A stretch of 27,720 nucleotides of DNA from contig WELB01000215.1 in assembly GCA_009602725.1 (NCBI GenBank), positions 193,351 to 221,070 on the forward strand. Reading direction: 5' to 3'. Below are positions 1-7,852 of this stretch, in pieces. Under the pieces are notes generated by a model. That model did not search any database. It was not told where the DNA came from and saw only the letters and a program-made list of their open reading frames with translations. The first letter of the stretch is position 1, and every line of letters starts with the position of its first letter. Source of the stretch: Spirogloea muscicola (taxonomy: Eukaryota; Streptophyta; Zygnematophyceae; Spirogloeales; Spirogloeaceae). Both the position numbers and the translations under genes were made by a program.

Positions 1-402
1 GATCAACTCCTGCCAGCTGCAATCGACATCTTTGGCTGTCTGGGTCCTCGCTTCCACACTCTGCTTCAAAACATTGCCAATCTAGGCTACACTCGACGCG
101 CAGATGTGTTTCCGGCTGAGATGGGCTTGCCAGCTGCATATCTGTTGCTCTTGCGACGTCGAGCTTCGGCCTGTTTGCAGCGTGCTCAGGCTAGTGCCTT
201 GCACCAGAAAGCTGGGCGAGCTCTAGTAGGTGGCAGAAGGGCTCCGTTCCTGGCATCTAGTATTCATGCATCGAGTAGTGACCTTTATGTTTTGACCCGT
301 GGTTATTGAGCGGGTCAATCTGCTGTAGGTTATGTAGATTTTTAGATGTGCTTGCCTTTGTACCTGGCCATTTGGCCTACATTTCTTTCTAATACACGAT
401 CT
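1..402 (+). mobile_element. LINE family A, C-terminal tail plus 3'UTR (cut by window edge)
   Basis: Frame 1 is open from base 1 to the stop at 307-309 and encodes the last ~102 residues of a LINE polyprotein: DQLLPAAIDIFG near the left edge, then FPAEMGLPAAYL, CLQRAQASALHQKAGRAL and the terminal VLTRGY. The same protein segment recurs at 8752-9060, 7585-7742 and, on the minus strand, 2236-2470. After the stop comes the family A 3'UTR (310-402), with a GGCCATTTGGCC core and an end near AATACACG. The N-terminal part lies outside the window, so this may be the end of a longer copy. No catalytic residue is expected in this segment. Confidence 0.75.
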
Positions 403-431
403 TTTCCTCCGACGAGCGTTTTGCGCTGCTG

Positions 432-645
432 GAAGCAAAAGCTGTCAGTGGTGACGACGTCTGCGATGAGCCGAGGCCCCCCGCCGAGCGCGCTGGCGAC
501 GAGGTCGGCGCGCCGGGTGTGGATGCGGCCATCCGCCCCAGCGGTCGGAGGCATAACGCTGGTGTTCTCGAGCGCCACCGCATAACCGGCCTCGACGAAG
601 ATGCCAAACATGGCATTTCGTAGCAGGTCGTGCGTAGTCTCAGAG
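432..645 (-). mobile_element. LINE restriction-like endonuclease fragment, antisense
   Basis: Minus-strand translation reads ETTHDLLRNAMFGIFVEAG, then RRADLV and LIADVVTTDSF. This aligns with the segment between the CCHC knuckle and the endonuclease core of the longer copy at 5866-7370 (AHDRLRDAMHSILVEAGF ... RRVDLV ... LLLDVVTTDAF). The Asp of RRAD and the Asp of IADVV correspond to the putative PD-(D/E)XK catalytic pair. The fragment faces the family A 3'UTR on its left, so two truncated insertions meet tail-to-tail near 402-432. Confidence 0.65.
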
Positions 646-671
646 CTTGCCCAGTAGTATACAAATACGTA

Positions 672-815
672 GTAACCACGAGTGAGGAGCCGCAGATGCG
701 AAAGACTAGCAGCCGGACAGAAATACTCTTCACGAAAGTTAGATGCTGCAGATAGAAGCACGGCCAGCACGCAGGTGCAAGGCATGGGCCATGGACCGCT
801 GAGGCTTTTTGTGCG
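672..815 (-). mobile_element. LINE family B tail, antisense, fused to the 432-645 fragment
   Basis: At the DNA level the minus strand from ~815 matches the family B tail (GGTCCATGGCCC, a CACCTGCGTGCTGG block, then SLSHLRLLTRGY at 707-672). It diverges right after GGTTACT, where the stop codon should be, and within ~30 bp reads into the next antisense LINE fragment. The reading frame runs through both pieces, which makes an artificial fusion ORF (785-342). Confidence 0.55.
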
Positions 816-839
816 CTTTCTGCTTTTTGTGCTTGTTCT

Positions 840-1040
840 CTTCGCGCTTCCCCTGGCCCCCTTCTCGTACTTTGTTCATTCCTTTTTCTGGCTGGCTTTT
901 CCAGTCCCTATCCTCATTGGTCGCGCACTGTCTTCTTTTTTCTGCTGGAGGGAGATGGTAGCTGTAGCTCTTTGAATTTTGTCCATTCTTTTTTGGCTGG
1001 CTTCTGCCAGCCCCTCTCTTCTATGGGCGAGCTTTTTCCT
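840..1040 (+). repeat. Two LINE-type 3'UTR stem-loop modules
   Basis: Two copies of the family B-type 3'UTR lie in tandem. The first carries GCGCTTCCCCTGGCCCCCTT, TTTGTTCATTC and a degenerate hairpin at ~890-907. The second has GTCCATTC followed by a perfect 7-bp hairpin, GGCTGGC (995-1001), loop TTCT, GCCAGCC (1006-1012), then a GGGCGAGC motif. No coding sequence is attached to either, so they are extreme 5' truncations or relics. Confidence 0.6.
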
Positions 1041-1044
1041 GATG

Positions 1045-1195
1045 GAGGATGCGCATACGATAGACCTGAGCTATTGAGGCTCAGCTCAGCAGACGCGTTA
1101 AAGTCAGCCTGGTCACCTCGCCTGCGGCACACAGCGAGTCGCGCAAGCCGGCCCAACAGGTCGAACCACCTGGGACCCAAAAGTCCCGGAGCACA
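1045..1195 (-). mobile_element. Diverged LINE C-terminal fragment, antisense
   Basis: Minus-strand residues LLGPRWFDLLGRLARLAV and later DFNASAEL align with ALGARWLELLNQLARHAI and DFPAAGSL of the 5866-7370 copy; the segment ends near GLSYAHPP. The divergence suggests an older or different subfamily. It ends abruptly beside the 3'UTR module at 965-1040, which lies in the opposite orientation. Confidence 0.5.
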
Positions 1196-1214
1196 TTGAC
1201 GGTATGAAAAGATG

Positions 1215-1420
1215 GCCAACACAAGCCAGTTCACTGTTCTTGGCAAAAGAGTGGCTCTCACAAAGGGGGCGAGGGATGTGAACAGCCAATCCGATAAGAT
1301 TGACAAGGTCCGAAGGGGCCGAAAAGCGCTGAAAGAAGTGGCTCTCTCAGAGAAAAAAATTGTGTATCAAGAGATGGGGAGGCCATGTGTGGCCAAGTGC
1401 GAAGGCAAATGGCTGTGAAC
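1215..1420 (-). repeat. Antisense LINE 3'UTR remnants (hairpin type and family A type)
   Basis: 1230-1350 is the reverse complement of the hairpin-type 3'UTR: read on minus it has GCGCTTTTCGGCCCC, CGGACCTTGTCAATC, GGCTGTTCACATCC and GAGAGCCACT. Immediately after, 1376-1412 is the reverse complement of a family A core (GGCCATGTGTGGCCAAGT), nearly identical to 2158-2195. No coding sequence remains. Confidence 0.45.
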
Positions 1421-2140
1421 GGGCAGCTCGAAGACAACCTACGAGGTCCAAGGGTGCCGTGAAGCGCTTTCGCAAAACATTCTCCAGTAGGATAAGCACT
1501 CAGTAACTTCTAGTCAGAAAGTCAGCAAGAATAGCCGCCAAAACAGAGAAAAATTCTTTTAATAAAGGACGAGGGTTGTGATTGCCGGAAGCATTTCCCC
1601 TTGACGAAGCCAGATGCAGAGCTGAAAGTAAGCAGGACCATGTAGGATAATCACTTCGATATCCGTCGTAAGCTTTAGTGAGTAGCCGCACCGCCGAGAA
1701 GCAGCTCCAATCTGAGAATAATTAGCTCCTCCAATTTACGGAAATGGCTGTGAGAGGCCAGCCCAAAGGAATGTACAAGGTCTAAAAGGGTCATTAAAAG
1801 GGGGTCGAGGGCCAGCCCAGAAAGAAAAGGCGCGCGGTGAACATTAAATGACAGGGGAAGTTATCACGCCGCAGTGTGTTCAGGCAAAAGCTAGTGCGAT
1901 GAATGGGCAAGACAAAGTGATGCCCTATGCTAAGGGGTTAACCTGTGACAATACGAGAGTTGGCTGGAAGGGGCCTCTAATACCTACGAGTGAGCACATG
2001 CAAGTCCGAAAGGCTACATTGAGGAGGCTCGAGGTCGAGGAGGACAAAGGGGGTGAGAACAAGTCTATGGAATAGAGTTGTATAAGCTGATGGAGGGCTT
2101 GTATGGCCCAGTACAGAGGAGGAAAGGGGGGGAGGAAAAT
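1421..2140. other. Unassigned stretch with antisense hairpin-UTR relic
   Basis: No gene is recognisable here. The short open frames have no motif and no plausible splice structure. The one recognisable item is an antisense hairpin-type 3'UTR relic at about 1740-1835, with GGCTG (1746-1750) and CAGCC (1759-1763) arms followed by an AAGGTC motif. Confidence 0.4.
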
Positions 2141-2149
2141 GCGTGTATA

Positions 2150-2470
2150 TTAAGAGATGGGGAGGCCATGTGTGGCCAAGTACAAAGGCAAGCACATTGG
2201 ACAAATGTACGTCACCTGCTGCTAAGCTGACCCGCTCAGTAACCACGAGTCAGCACAAAGAGGTCGCTAGCTGACGCTCGAATACCGGACGGCAATTGAC
2301 TAGCTCTTGTGCCAGCAGCTAAGGCTCGACCAGCTTTCTGATGCAGAGCATACGCCTGAGCTCGTTGCAGACAGGTTGACACTCGACGTCGCAGAAATGA
2401 CAGATAGGCTGCCGGCATACCCATCTGGGCTGGGAGCATATCCTCGCGTCGTGCATAACCCAGACTCGCT
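2150..2470 (-). mobile_element. LINE family A tail plus 3'UTR, antisense
   Basis: The minus strand encodes the family A C-terminus (LPAQMGMPAAYL, CLQRAQAYALHQKAGRAL, ending FVLTRGY with the stop at 2236-2238), followed leftwards by its 3'UTR (2150-2235). The match extends to about 2470 (ARREDM). It is 5'-truncated, and the tail frame is intact. Compared with the 1-309 copy there are scattered substitutions but no frameshift in this segment. Confidence 0.7.
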
Positions 2471-2483
2471 ATGTTCTCGAGTA

Positions 2484-2562
2484 GGGTATGGAAGCGAGGA
2501 GGGGGGTGTGGGGGGAGGAGGGAAAGGGGGGGGTGGGAGGGGTGGGCTTTGGAGGAGAGAGG
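2484..2562 (+). repeat. Purine (G/A-rich) tract
   Basis: Roughly 80 bases consist almost only of G and A, with several runs of five or more G. It lies next to the 5' truncation point of the antisense family A copy. It is low-complexity sequence; no gene is inferred from the open frames that cross it. Confidence 0.7.
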
Positions 2563-3039
2563 AAGCGCGCTTGCGAGCCTTGAAGCTGCTGCATCTCCTG
2601 AACTAGAAACAACAAAGACAAGCTCACTGCCAGACCCTGCGGTGTGCTTACTGGGCAGCGGTAGGCCACTCCGGCCGTCTCACTTGCCTCTTGCCAGCAA
2701 GGCTGACACCATGGGTACTGCTGAGCCAAGCCAGGCTTGCGTTCCAGTTCCTAGCTACTGCCGCCTTAATCCCCATATCCCTTCTCCCTAATGTCCATCA
2801 ACACTTGCTTGTTGTGAGTCGTGACGGAGGAGACCTCTTCCCAGTCAAGGTCAAGGAACGACGCTCAATGAAGCATTATTACAACGACAGCGGAATGACG
2901 ACAAGGGCCGTAGCTTATGTCCAACTACCGCCAGAAGACCGATCAAGGCGCAATGAGCCCATCATGGAAGAGCTCTTCCATCACGGAAGAGCTCACTTCT
3001 CTTCTTCAAAGCTTTCCCGGTAGGATATTAGAGGATATT
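2563..3039. other. Unassigned stretch with an 18-bp palindrome
   Basis: No recognisable gene or element. The sequence at 2964-2981 is a perfect palindrome, ATGGAAGAGCTCTTCCAT, followed at once by a partial repeat (CGGAAGAGCTCAC). Open frames here are short and without motifs. Confidence 0.4.
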
Positions 3040-3175
3040 CTTTTAAAGGGGGCAAGGGCTCTGGACAGCTTGCCCGAAAATAATCGACAAGGTCTGAAGG
3101 AGCCGAAAAGAGCTCGCCTAAAGCCTTCCCAATAGAAGAATTGCTCGCCCATAGAGAAGAGGAGCTGGCAAGTGC
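3040..3175 (-). repeat. Antisense hairpin-type 3'UTR relics
   Basis: The reverse complement shows the family signature in order: CGGCTCCTTCAGACCTTGTC, a decayed GGGC...AGCCC hairpin and GCCCCCTTT. A second partial module ends near GAGGAGCTGGC (3160s). Both are decayed and carry no coding sequence. Confidence 0.4.
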
Positions 3176-3375
3176 CTGCTTTCCCAGCCCAGATCTAGAC
3201 CTTGCTAGGTGGTCACAACAAATTCTCTGATACAGCCCCTTACCGTTCTTTTTCCTTTACCCCAGCCTGTCGGAGGATGGCGTGCCTTGAAGGCCTCCCT
3301 GATGGGAAGAGCTACAGTTGACGTTGAGGCACTCCCCGCAGCAATGCCCGTCCAAGTTGTAACAGGTCATAACGG

Positions 3376-3822
3376 TTAAGTGGCAGGAGCGCTGTAGTTG
3401 AGGCAGATACTACACAGTAGGCCCTGCTGATAGTGAGCACACCAAAAGAAGCGGGTCCTCGGGCTTGCTGGCGATAGCAGCCTTTGAGATGGACTCGTCA
3501 CACATTCAAGAATTGACGCTATGGAAATGCACACTTGATGCAAGCTTGAAGTCCCCATTCTGCCCCCAGGGATTGAGAGCCTGCATCTGATACCCAAGCA
3601 GACGCCTGGTTGCGTCGGGTCGATTCTGAGAATAGCAGCTTGATACAGCAGCATAGACAAGTGGACCACAGTGTGGTTCCTTTTGGTGGCTGAACTTGCA
3701 TTATCAAGGCCTGATATCCAGGCCAAGAAAGCTGGCGCACTTGCTGCCAGAAAATTTTTGTGAAGTTTCTTGGTATTGCAGCGTCGACGCAGAGGCCTCC
3801 AGGCAGCAACTTTAAGCGCCAT
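3376..3822 (-). CDS. Uncharacterised 148-residue ORF
   Basis: This is the longest open frame of the stretch 3190-4000, running from ATG at 3820-3822 to a stop at 3376. I do not recognise the product. The N-terminus is basic (RPLRRRCNTKKLHK), and there is no signal peptide, membrane segment or convincing motif. A second, overlapping frame on the same strand (3809-3519) is also open, which weakens the case for either. It may be decayed transposon sequence or chance. No splice sites or neighbouring coding exons support a gene. Confidence 0.15.
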   Translation of the reverse strand: MALKVAAWRPLRRRCNTKKLHKNFLAASAPAFLAWISGLDNASSATKRNHTVVHLSMLLYQAAILRIDPTQPGVCLGIRCRLSIPGGRMGTSSLHQVCISIASILECVTSPSQRLLSPASPRTRFFWCAHYQQGLLCSICLNYSAPAT

Positions 3823-4044
3823 GGGTAGTCAAGTCCGTTCTGCCAGCCCCACCTGGAATATAAGATAGGCGGCGAGCACTAGTAGTAGACAGATGCCTCC
3901 TGAGGGCCGCCTAAATGCAGCTCTGATTGGCTGCTGTGGCCCTGTATCAAGAACTCTGGCTAGCCATGGCACCCTGCCCGATATGTGAATTCGAGATGCG
4001 TATTCAGCATCTCAGATTTCAGCATTTCATTTAGCCATGGCACC

Positions 4045-4440
4045 CTGCCCGAGACGTGACGTTCAGCATCTTCCCGGAGGCAGGCTACTATGTGGTAGTA
4101 AAGCTTACTTGGTGATACCCTTTCAGATGAGGGCTGACGGCCCTAACACAAGGCAGGTCGACCTCTTGGCCACCACGGCTTGCATGGATCCCCACACTAT
4201 CAGTCATGTGGTCACCACAAACGCGTCCGACCCTCCAATCGGATCACTCGGCCTTCAAGGCAGGGCTCGGGATCGCCAATGCTGCACGAGGCAAGGGAGC
4301 AAAGTACGTCAATGGAATGGCATCGGACGAAGCCAGTAAAGCTCCTCGCCATCGACAATAACGGGGCTTGACCTCTTGCACCAGCTTGCAAGACGCGTTT
4401 CCCATTAGCAACAAAGGGAGCAAGCAGGACACTATGCCGC
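4045..4440 (+). mobile_element. Degraded LINE endonuclease-domain fragment
   Basis: Segments in different frames align in order with the 5866-7370 copy: SIFPEAGYYV (SILVEAGFAV), RADGPNTRQVDLLATT (RADGLHARRVDLVATP), HVVTTNASD (DVVTTDAFD), SAFKAGLGIANAARGKGAKY (SATKAGYAVACAARAKEIKY) and LLAIDNNGA (PLAIDIHGA). At least two frameshifts and an in-frame stop separate them, so this is a dead copy. The putative catalytic Asp of RRVD is kept in QVDLL; the second catalytic Asp has become His in HVVTT. Confidence 0.6.
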
Positions 4441-4454
4441 AGGCTCAGGCCCCG

Positions 4455-4535
4455 GTATATTAACTGCAGCTTTTGGGCTGGCTTTTCGCAGCCCTTGCCC
4501 ACATTGGGAGTGCCACTTCTTCTTTCCATATCCCT
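4455..4535 (+). repeat. LINE-type 3'UTR stem-loop module
   Basis: GGGCTG (4475-4480) and CAGCCC (4489-4494) form a 6-bp stem with an 8-nt loop, followed by the usual GCCCACATTGGGAGTGCCACTTCTT end. A nearly identical module lies at 5690-5755, suggesting a common recent source. Confidence 0.6.
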
Positions 4536-4584
4536 GCAGCGCTCCCTGGCACATGCCTAACACCTTCTTGCTGGTTGTGCCCTG

Positions 4585-4900
4585 GCTGCCGCCTCCAAAA
4601 AAAGGCGGGTCATTCCTCTACTGCTACTTATTGTCCCGCTTGCGATTGCTGACTAGGAATTTCGGAGCAGGCATCCGTGAACGTCTTCATGATTTATTCT
4701 GTTGTGGGCTGATGTATGTTCAAATCCTCGCCCCCTTTCGAAGAGCTGCTTCTTCTTCTCTACGAGGCGCGGGCAGCAGGATGGCTTGTCCGTCAATGCC
4801 ATTTTAGTAGGGGCTACATCCTTACTGAAGCTGAGCTGGAGGTTCCACGCTCGCGACTCCTTCGCACATTCTCTCTCTGGGCTGGCCTCTACAGCTACCG
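4585..4900 (+). mobile_element. LINE tail stub and decayed 3'UTR
   Basis: SRLRLLTRNF is encoded at about 4635-4664 and matches the end of the LINE polyprotein (LRLLTRGY). It is followed by decayed 3'UTR pieces: CCCTTTCGAAGAGCTGCTT at ~4733 and GGGCTGGCCTCTACAGC at ~4878. A 6-bp hairpin (CCGCCT, eight-base A-rich loop, AGGCGG) at 4589-4608 precedes the stub. Confidence 0.35.
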
Positions 4901-5058
4901 CCCTCCTGGAAGCGTCTATTCTTCAAACAGGACCAGAGTATGAGAGCGAAGTATATAACTACGAGTGCAGCCACCTCACCGTTCTTGTCAGCCAACACCA
5001 AGGAGCCAGCGAACGTTGCAGCTCTACCAAAGTGGGCAAAAGCCTGGCTTAGGGCCCT

Positions 5059-5532
5059 GTTACACCGGGGCGGTCGGTAACAACCGTTTGGTTAGGGTTT
5101 TAAGGGGCAACGACACACACAAGGGGGTGTCGTTGCCACGGAGGCCGAAGCCGCCTGCAAGTGCGGAGGCGAATTTGAACGATTTGGAGGTGGTTGGTGC
5201 CAGCTGTCCCTTTTCGGGCCGGGCCAAAGTGGGGGGGGGGGGATGGTCGAATTTAGACCACCTCGGAAGAAATGCGTGTATGAGAACCAAATGTAGGCCA
5301 ACTGGCCAAGTAAAAGTACACCTCGGGAGGTGGTCTGGGTTTCGGCCGCCAACGTGGCAAATGCTGCGCGTTTCTTGCATCAACGCGCCCCCAAGCAGTC
5401 CTGGTCAGCTTCCGATGTGGCGCCTTCGCCTGGCGTGCGACCACGACCGGGCCCGTACCAGTGTTAATGTCGTTGCATTGCATGCAACGCGCGACACGTA
5501 CCCCTCGGCGCGGCCGACCGACCCGGTGTAAC
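5059..5532. mobile_element. 474-bp terminal-inverted-repeat element (MITE-like)
   Basis: The left end GTTACACCGGGGCGGTCGG (5059-5077) and the reverse complement of the right end (5514-5532) match at 18 of 19 positions. Inside the left end is a perfect 11-bp stem, GGCAACGACAC (5106-5116) with GTGTCGTTGCC (5127-5137). A related TGTCGTTGC motif recurs near the right end (~5468-5476), giving subterminal repeats. The interior has a 12-G run (5231-5242), an inverted AGACCACCTC / GAGGTGGTCT pair, and no transposase. Long frames cross it, but none has a motif. No clear target-site duplication is visible at the two borders. The features resemble a non-autonomous DNA transposon; the superfamily is not assigned. 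Confidence 0.6.
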
Positions 5533-5624
5533 CCGGCCAGTTGTCCTTAGTCCAGTTGACAAAAAGTGAAGAATGAGCAACCGAAAGGTCATCGCTGGAC
5601 TAGCCTCTTCTTCCTTTGTGAACA

Positions 5625-7370
5625 TTGTCAAAAAAATTCGGCAACCCTTTTGGCTCTTTGCACGTTGTCCACTCTTTTTCCGAACCGTTGTCAATTCTTT
5701 TTGGGCTGGCTTTTCGCAGCCCTTGCCCCCATTGGGAGTGCCACTTCTTCGTTTTGGGCTGGCCTTTTTCAGCCGCTACCCTCTGTCTCTCTTCTGTGGG
5801 CGAGCAAATTCACTTTCCGGTCTTATCACAGCCCTTCCCCGTTGGGAGAGCCACTTTCTACCTTCTCTTCCTGGGAGTCCCCATCGGCACGCCAGCCTTC
5901 GTGGAGGGGCAGCTGCGAGCCCGCCTCGCGGAGCACCTTCAGCCCGCGGCCCGGCTCCCCGAGCTGGAGGATATGCAGCTGTCCTTGGCCATGCTGACCA
6001 AGGCCATCGGGCAGCGGCCCCAGTACTTGACGCGGGCCACCCCGCCGTCCCCAGAGGCATTGGCGGCGTACGCGACTTTCGACGCGGGCATGGTGGCGAG
6101 CTTGGCGGCCCTGGTCCGCCACCAGGGCTTCCCCCAGTCGCCAGCCGCTATCCACCAGGCGGCGCTACCCATCAGCCACGGGGGTCTCGGCCTGCGCCCG
6201 CTCGTCCGCTCATGCCGGGCTGCATACCTCGGCAGCTGGGCGCAGACTGCCGCCTCCGTGGCTCAGCGCTTCATGGTCCATGGCCGGCGTGCACTGGAGC
6301 AGGCGGTGGTGGAGGTGGACAAGGGCGCGCTGCCGTTCCAGGTGGCGCTTCGCACCGCCCACCAGGAGCTGCTCGCGGCGCACCCCGACATGGCCGGCCA
6401 GGCGGTCTCCTTTGCGCACCTCGCGCACACCGCTGACCTGCGCGTCCAAGCGCGCTTCGCGGCCGTCGTCGACAAGGCCGCCTACACCACCGCCGTGCTG
6501 CAGCTTCCTGAGGCTGACCTGCGCGGGCGCGCGAGACTACATTCGGCCTCCTCCCCGGGGGCAGCGGCGTGGCTCCAGGCACTCCCCATCACTGACGCCC
6601 TGACCCTCCCAGATGAGGTGTTTCGCACTGCCGTCCACCGGCTCCTGGGGCTGCCGCCTCCATGCCTCCAGGGCGTGCGTCAATGCCAGTGTGGCGAGCG
6701 AGGGGCCAAGCCTGGCGAGCTGGCTGCTCACGTCCTGCGCTGTTCCCATGGCGGCGAGAGGACGGCGGCCCACGACCGCCTCCGGGACGCGATGCACAGC
6801 ATCCTGGTGGAGGCTGGCTTCGCGGTGGCAGCGGAGCACTCCGGCGTCATGCCGCTCCAGGCCAGGGCCGACGGTCTCCACGCTCGTCGCGTCGACCTGG
6901 TGGCCACCCCACAGGCCGGCGGGCCACGTCTGCTTCTGGATGTGGTGACTACCGACGCATTTGACCGCTCCCACCCAGCCCAGTCTGCCACCAAGGCTGG
7001 GTATGCGGTCGCCTGCGCCGCTCGGGCAAAAGAGATCAAGTACGCCGACCATCCACCGGAAGACGAGTTCTTCCCGTTGGCAATTGACATCCATGGGGCA
7101 CTGGGCGCTCGGTGGCTTGAGCTACTTAACCAGCTCGCCCGCCACGCAATCGCCCGTCGCTTCCATGGTGAACCGGTAGACTTTCCTGCAGCCGGGTCGC
7201 TGGCGCAAGTGTATCGCATGCGCTTGGCCGTCTCGCTGCAGAGGTCCATGGCCCGTGCGCTGCACCTTCGTGCCGGGAGAGCCCTCGCTGCTGCCTCTGG
7301 CTCTGTCCAGGGGACCCACTTCCAGGACCCTAGCCTCTCTGATTTGCGGCTGCTTAGCAGGGGTTACTGA
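5625..7370 (+). CDS. LINE polyprotein C-terminus: RT thumb, CCHC knuckle, restriction-like endonuclease (chimeric 581-aa ORF)
   Basis: A single open frame. Residues 1-82 derive from stacked 3'UTR modules and are not LINE protein. From residue 83 (LGVPIG, the end of the RT domain) the sequence is a LINE C-terminus. A thumb region carries LPISHGGLGLRPL (~181-193). C354-x-C356-x12-H369-x3-C373 forms a CCHC knuckle. The endonuclease-like core has E404, R422/D424 (RRVDLV) and D439 (LLLDVV), followed by K457 and K472-Y473. The protein ends LRLLSRGY. CCHC followed by a PD-(D/E)XK nuclease downstream of RT is the layout of LINE clades such as R2, CRE, NeSL and Dualen; the nuclease nicks target DNA to prime reverse transcription. 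The RT catalytic domain is missing, so this is a 5'-truncated copy that cannot move on its own. The frame is uninterrupted, suggesting recent insertion. The start at 5625 is the first ATG in frame and is probably not biologically meaningful. Confidence 0.8.
   Translation: MSKKFGNPFGSLHVVHSFSEPLSILFGLAFRSPCPHWECHFFVLGWPFSAATLCLSSVGEQIHFPVLSQPFPVGRATFYLLFLGVPIGTPAFVEGQLRARLAEHLQPAARLPELEDMQLSLAMLTKAIGQRPQYLTRATPPSPEALAAYATFDAGMVASLAALVRHQGFPQSPAAIHQAALPISHGGLGLRPLVRSCRAAYLGSWAQTAASVAQRFMVHGRRALEQAVVEVDKGALPFQVALRTAHQELLAAHPDMAGQAVSFAHLAHTADLRVQARFAAVVDKAAYTTAVLQLPEADLRGRARLHSASSPGAAAWLQALPITDALTLPDEVFRTAVHRLLGLPPPCLQGVRQCQCGERGAKPGELAAHVLRCSHGGERTAAHDRLRDAMHSILVEAGFAVAAEHSGVMPLQARADGLHARRVDLVATPQAGGPRLLLDVVTTDAFDRSHPAQSATKAGYAVACAARAKEIKYADHPPEDEFFPLAIDIHGALGARWLELLNQLARHAIARRFHGEPVDFPAAGSLAQVYRMRLAVSLQRSMARALHLRAGRALAAASGSVQGTHFQDPSLSDLRLLSRGY
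5690..5865 (+). repeat. Tandem LINE-type 3'UTR stem-loop modules
   Basis: Three modules follow one another. The first has hairpin arms GGGCTG (5703-5708) and CAGCCC (5717-5722) and ends GGGAGTGCCACTTCTT. The second has GGCTG (5757-5761) and CAGCC (5770-5774) and ends GTGGGCGAGC. The third is a partial that ends GTTGGGAGAGCCACTTTCT. The 5' truncation point of the next LINE copy follows immediately at ~5866. The open frame that continues into that copy therefore has a non-coding-derived N-terminus. Confidence 0.6.
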
Positions 7371-7515
7371 GTAATGTGTAGCTGCTTTCTTTCTTTGTGT
7401 GCTTTGGTTTCTTAGCGCTTCCTCTGGCTTCCTCTGGCCCCCTTCTCGTTCTTTGTTCATTCTTTTTTGGGCTGGCTTGTCCAGCCCCTATCCTCAATGG
7501 GCGAGCCCTTTCTTC
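7371..7515 (+). repeat. Family B LINE 3'UTR with 7-bp terminal stem-loop
   Basis: This is the 3'UTR of the copy ending at 7370. It contains TAGCTGCTTTCTTTCTTTG, a duplicated CTTCCTCTGG block, CCCCCTTCTCG, TTTGTTCATTC, then GGGCTGG (7469-7475), loop CTTGT, CCAGCCC (7481-7487), and ends CAATGGGCGAGCCCTTTCTT. The same subfamily-specific CTTCCTCTGG duplication occurs in the copy at 12166-12452. That makes these two the most closely related copies in the window. Confidence 0.75.
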
Positions 7516-7584
7516 TCTTTCCACCTGGCACCTCGGTTATCGGTGGAACAACCGTCAGGCCGTCCCTTGTTTTCCCTACAAAAT

Positions 7585-7833
7585 TTTCGGCCTGTTTGCA
7601 GCATGCTCAGGCTCGTGCCTTGCACCAGAAAGCTGGGCAAGCTCTAGTTGGTGGCAGAAGAAAAAGCAGAAGGGCTCCGTTTCTGGCATCTAATATTCAT
7701 GCATCGATTAGTGACCTTCATGTTTTGACCCGTGGTTCTTGAGCCGGTCAATCTGCTGTAGGTTATGTAGATCTTTAGATGTGCTTGCCTTGTACTTGGC
7801 CATTTGGCCTACATTTGTTTCTTGTACACGAAA
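7585..7833 (+). mobile_element. LINE family A tail plus 3'UTR with flanking near-duplication
   Basis: The frame ending at the stop 7740-7742 reads FSACLQHAQARALHQKAGQALVGG and ends HVLTRGS. The family A 3'UTR follows (7743-7833) with TTGGCCATTTGGCCTACAT. The flanks look like an imperfect target-site duplication: TTCCCTACAAAAT (7572-7584) on the left and TTCCCTAAAAT (7834-7844) on the right, differing by a CA indel. The 5' truncation falls inside the CLQ-AQA segment. The terminal Tyr has become Ser. Confidence 0.65.
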
Positions 7834-7852
7834 TTCCCTAAAATGGCACGCC

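Noticed and set aside
5088-5104. Possible telomere repeat (TTAGGGTTT)
   Set aside because: Only a single unit inside the inverted-repeat element; no array.
4965-5531. 188-codon open frame across the inverted-repeat element
   Set aside because: It spans both terminal repeats, has no domain-like composition, and an equally long frame is open on the other strand. GC-rich sequence explains it.
6537-7249. Long open frames antisense to the LINE C-terminus (7094-6537, 7249-6728)
   Set aside because: Shadow frames of GC-rich coding sequence; the plus-strand frame has the knuckle and nuclease motifs and aligns with other copies.
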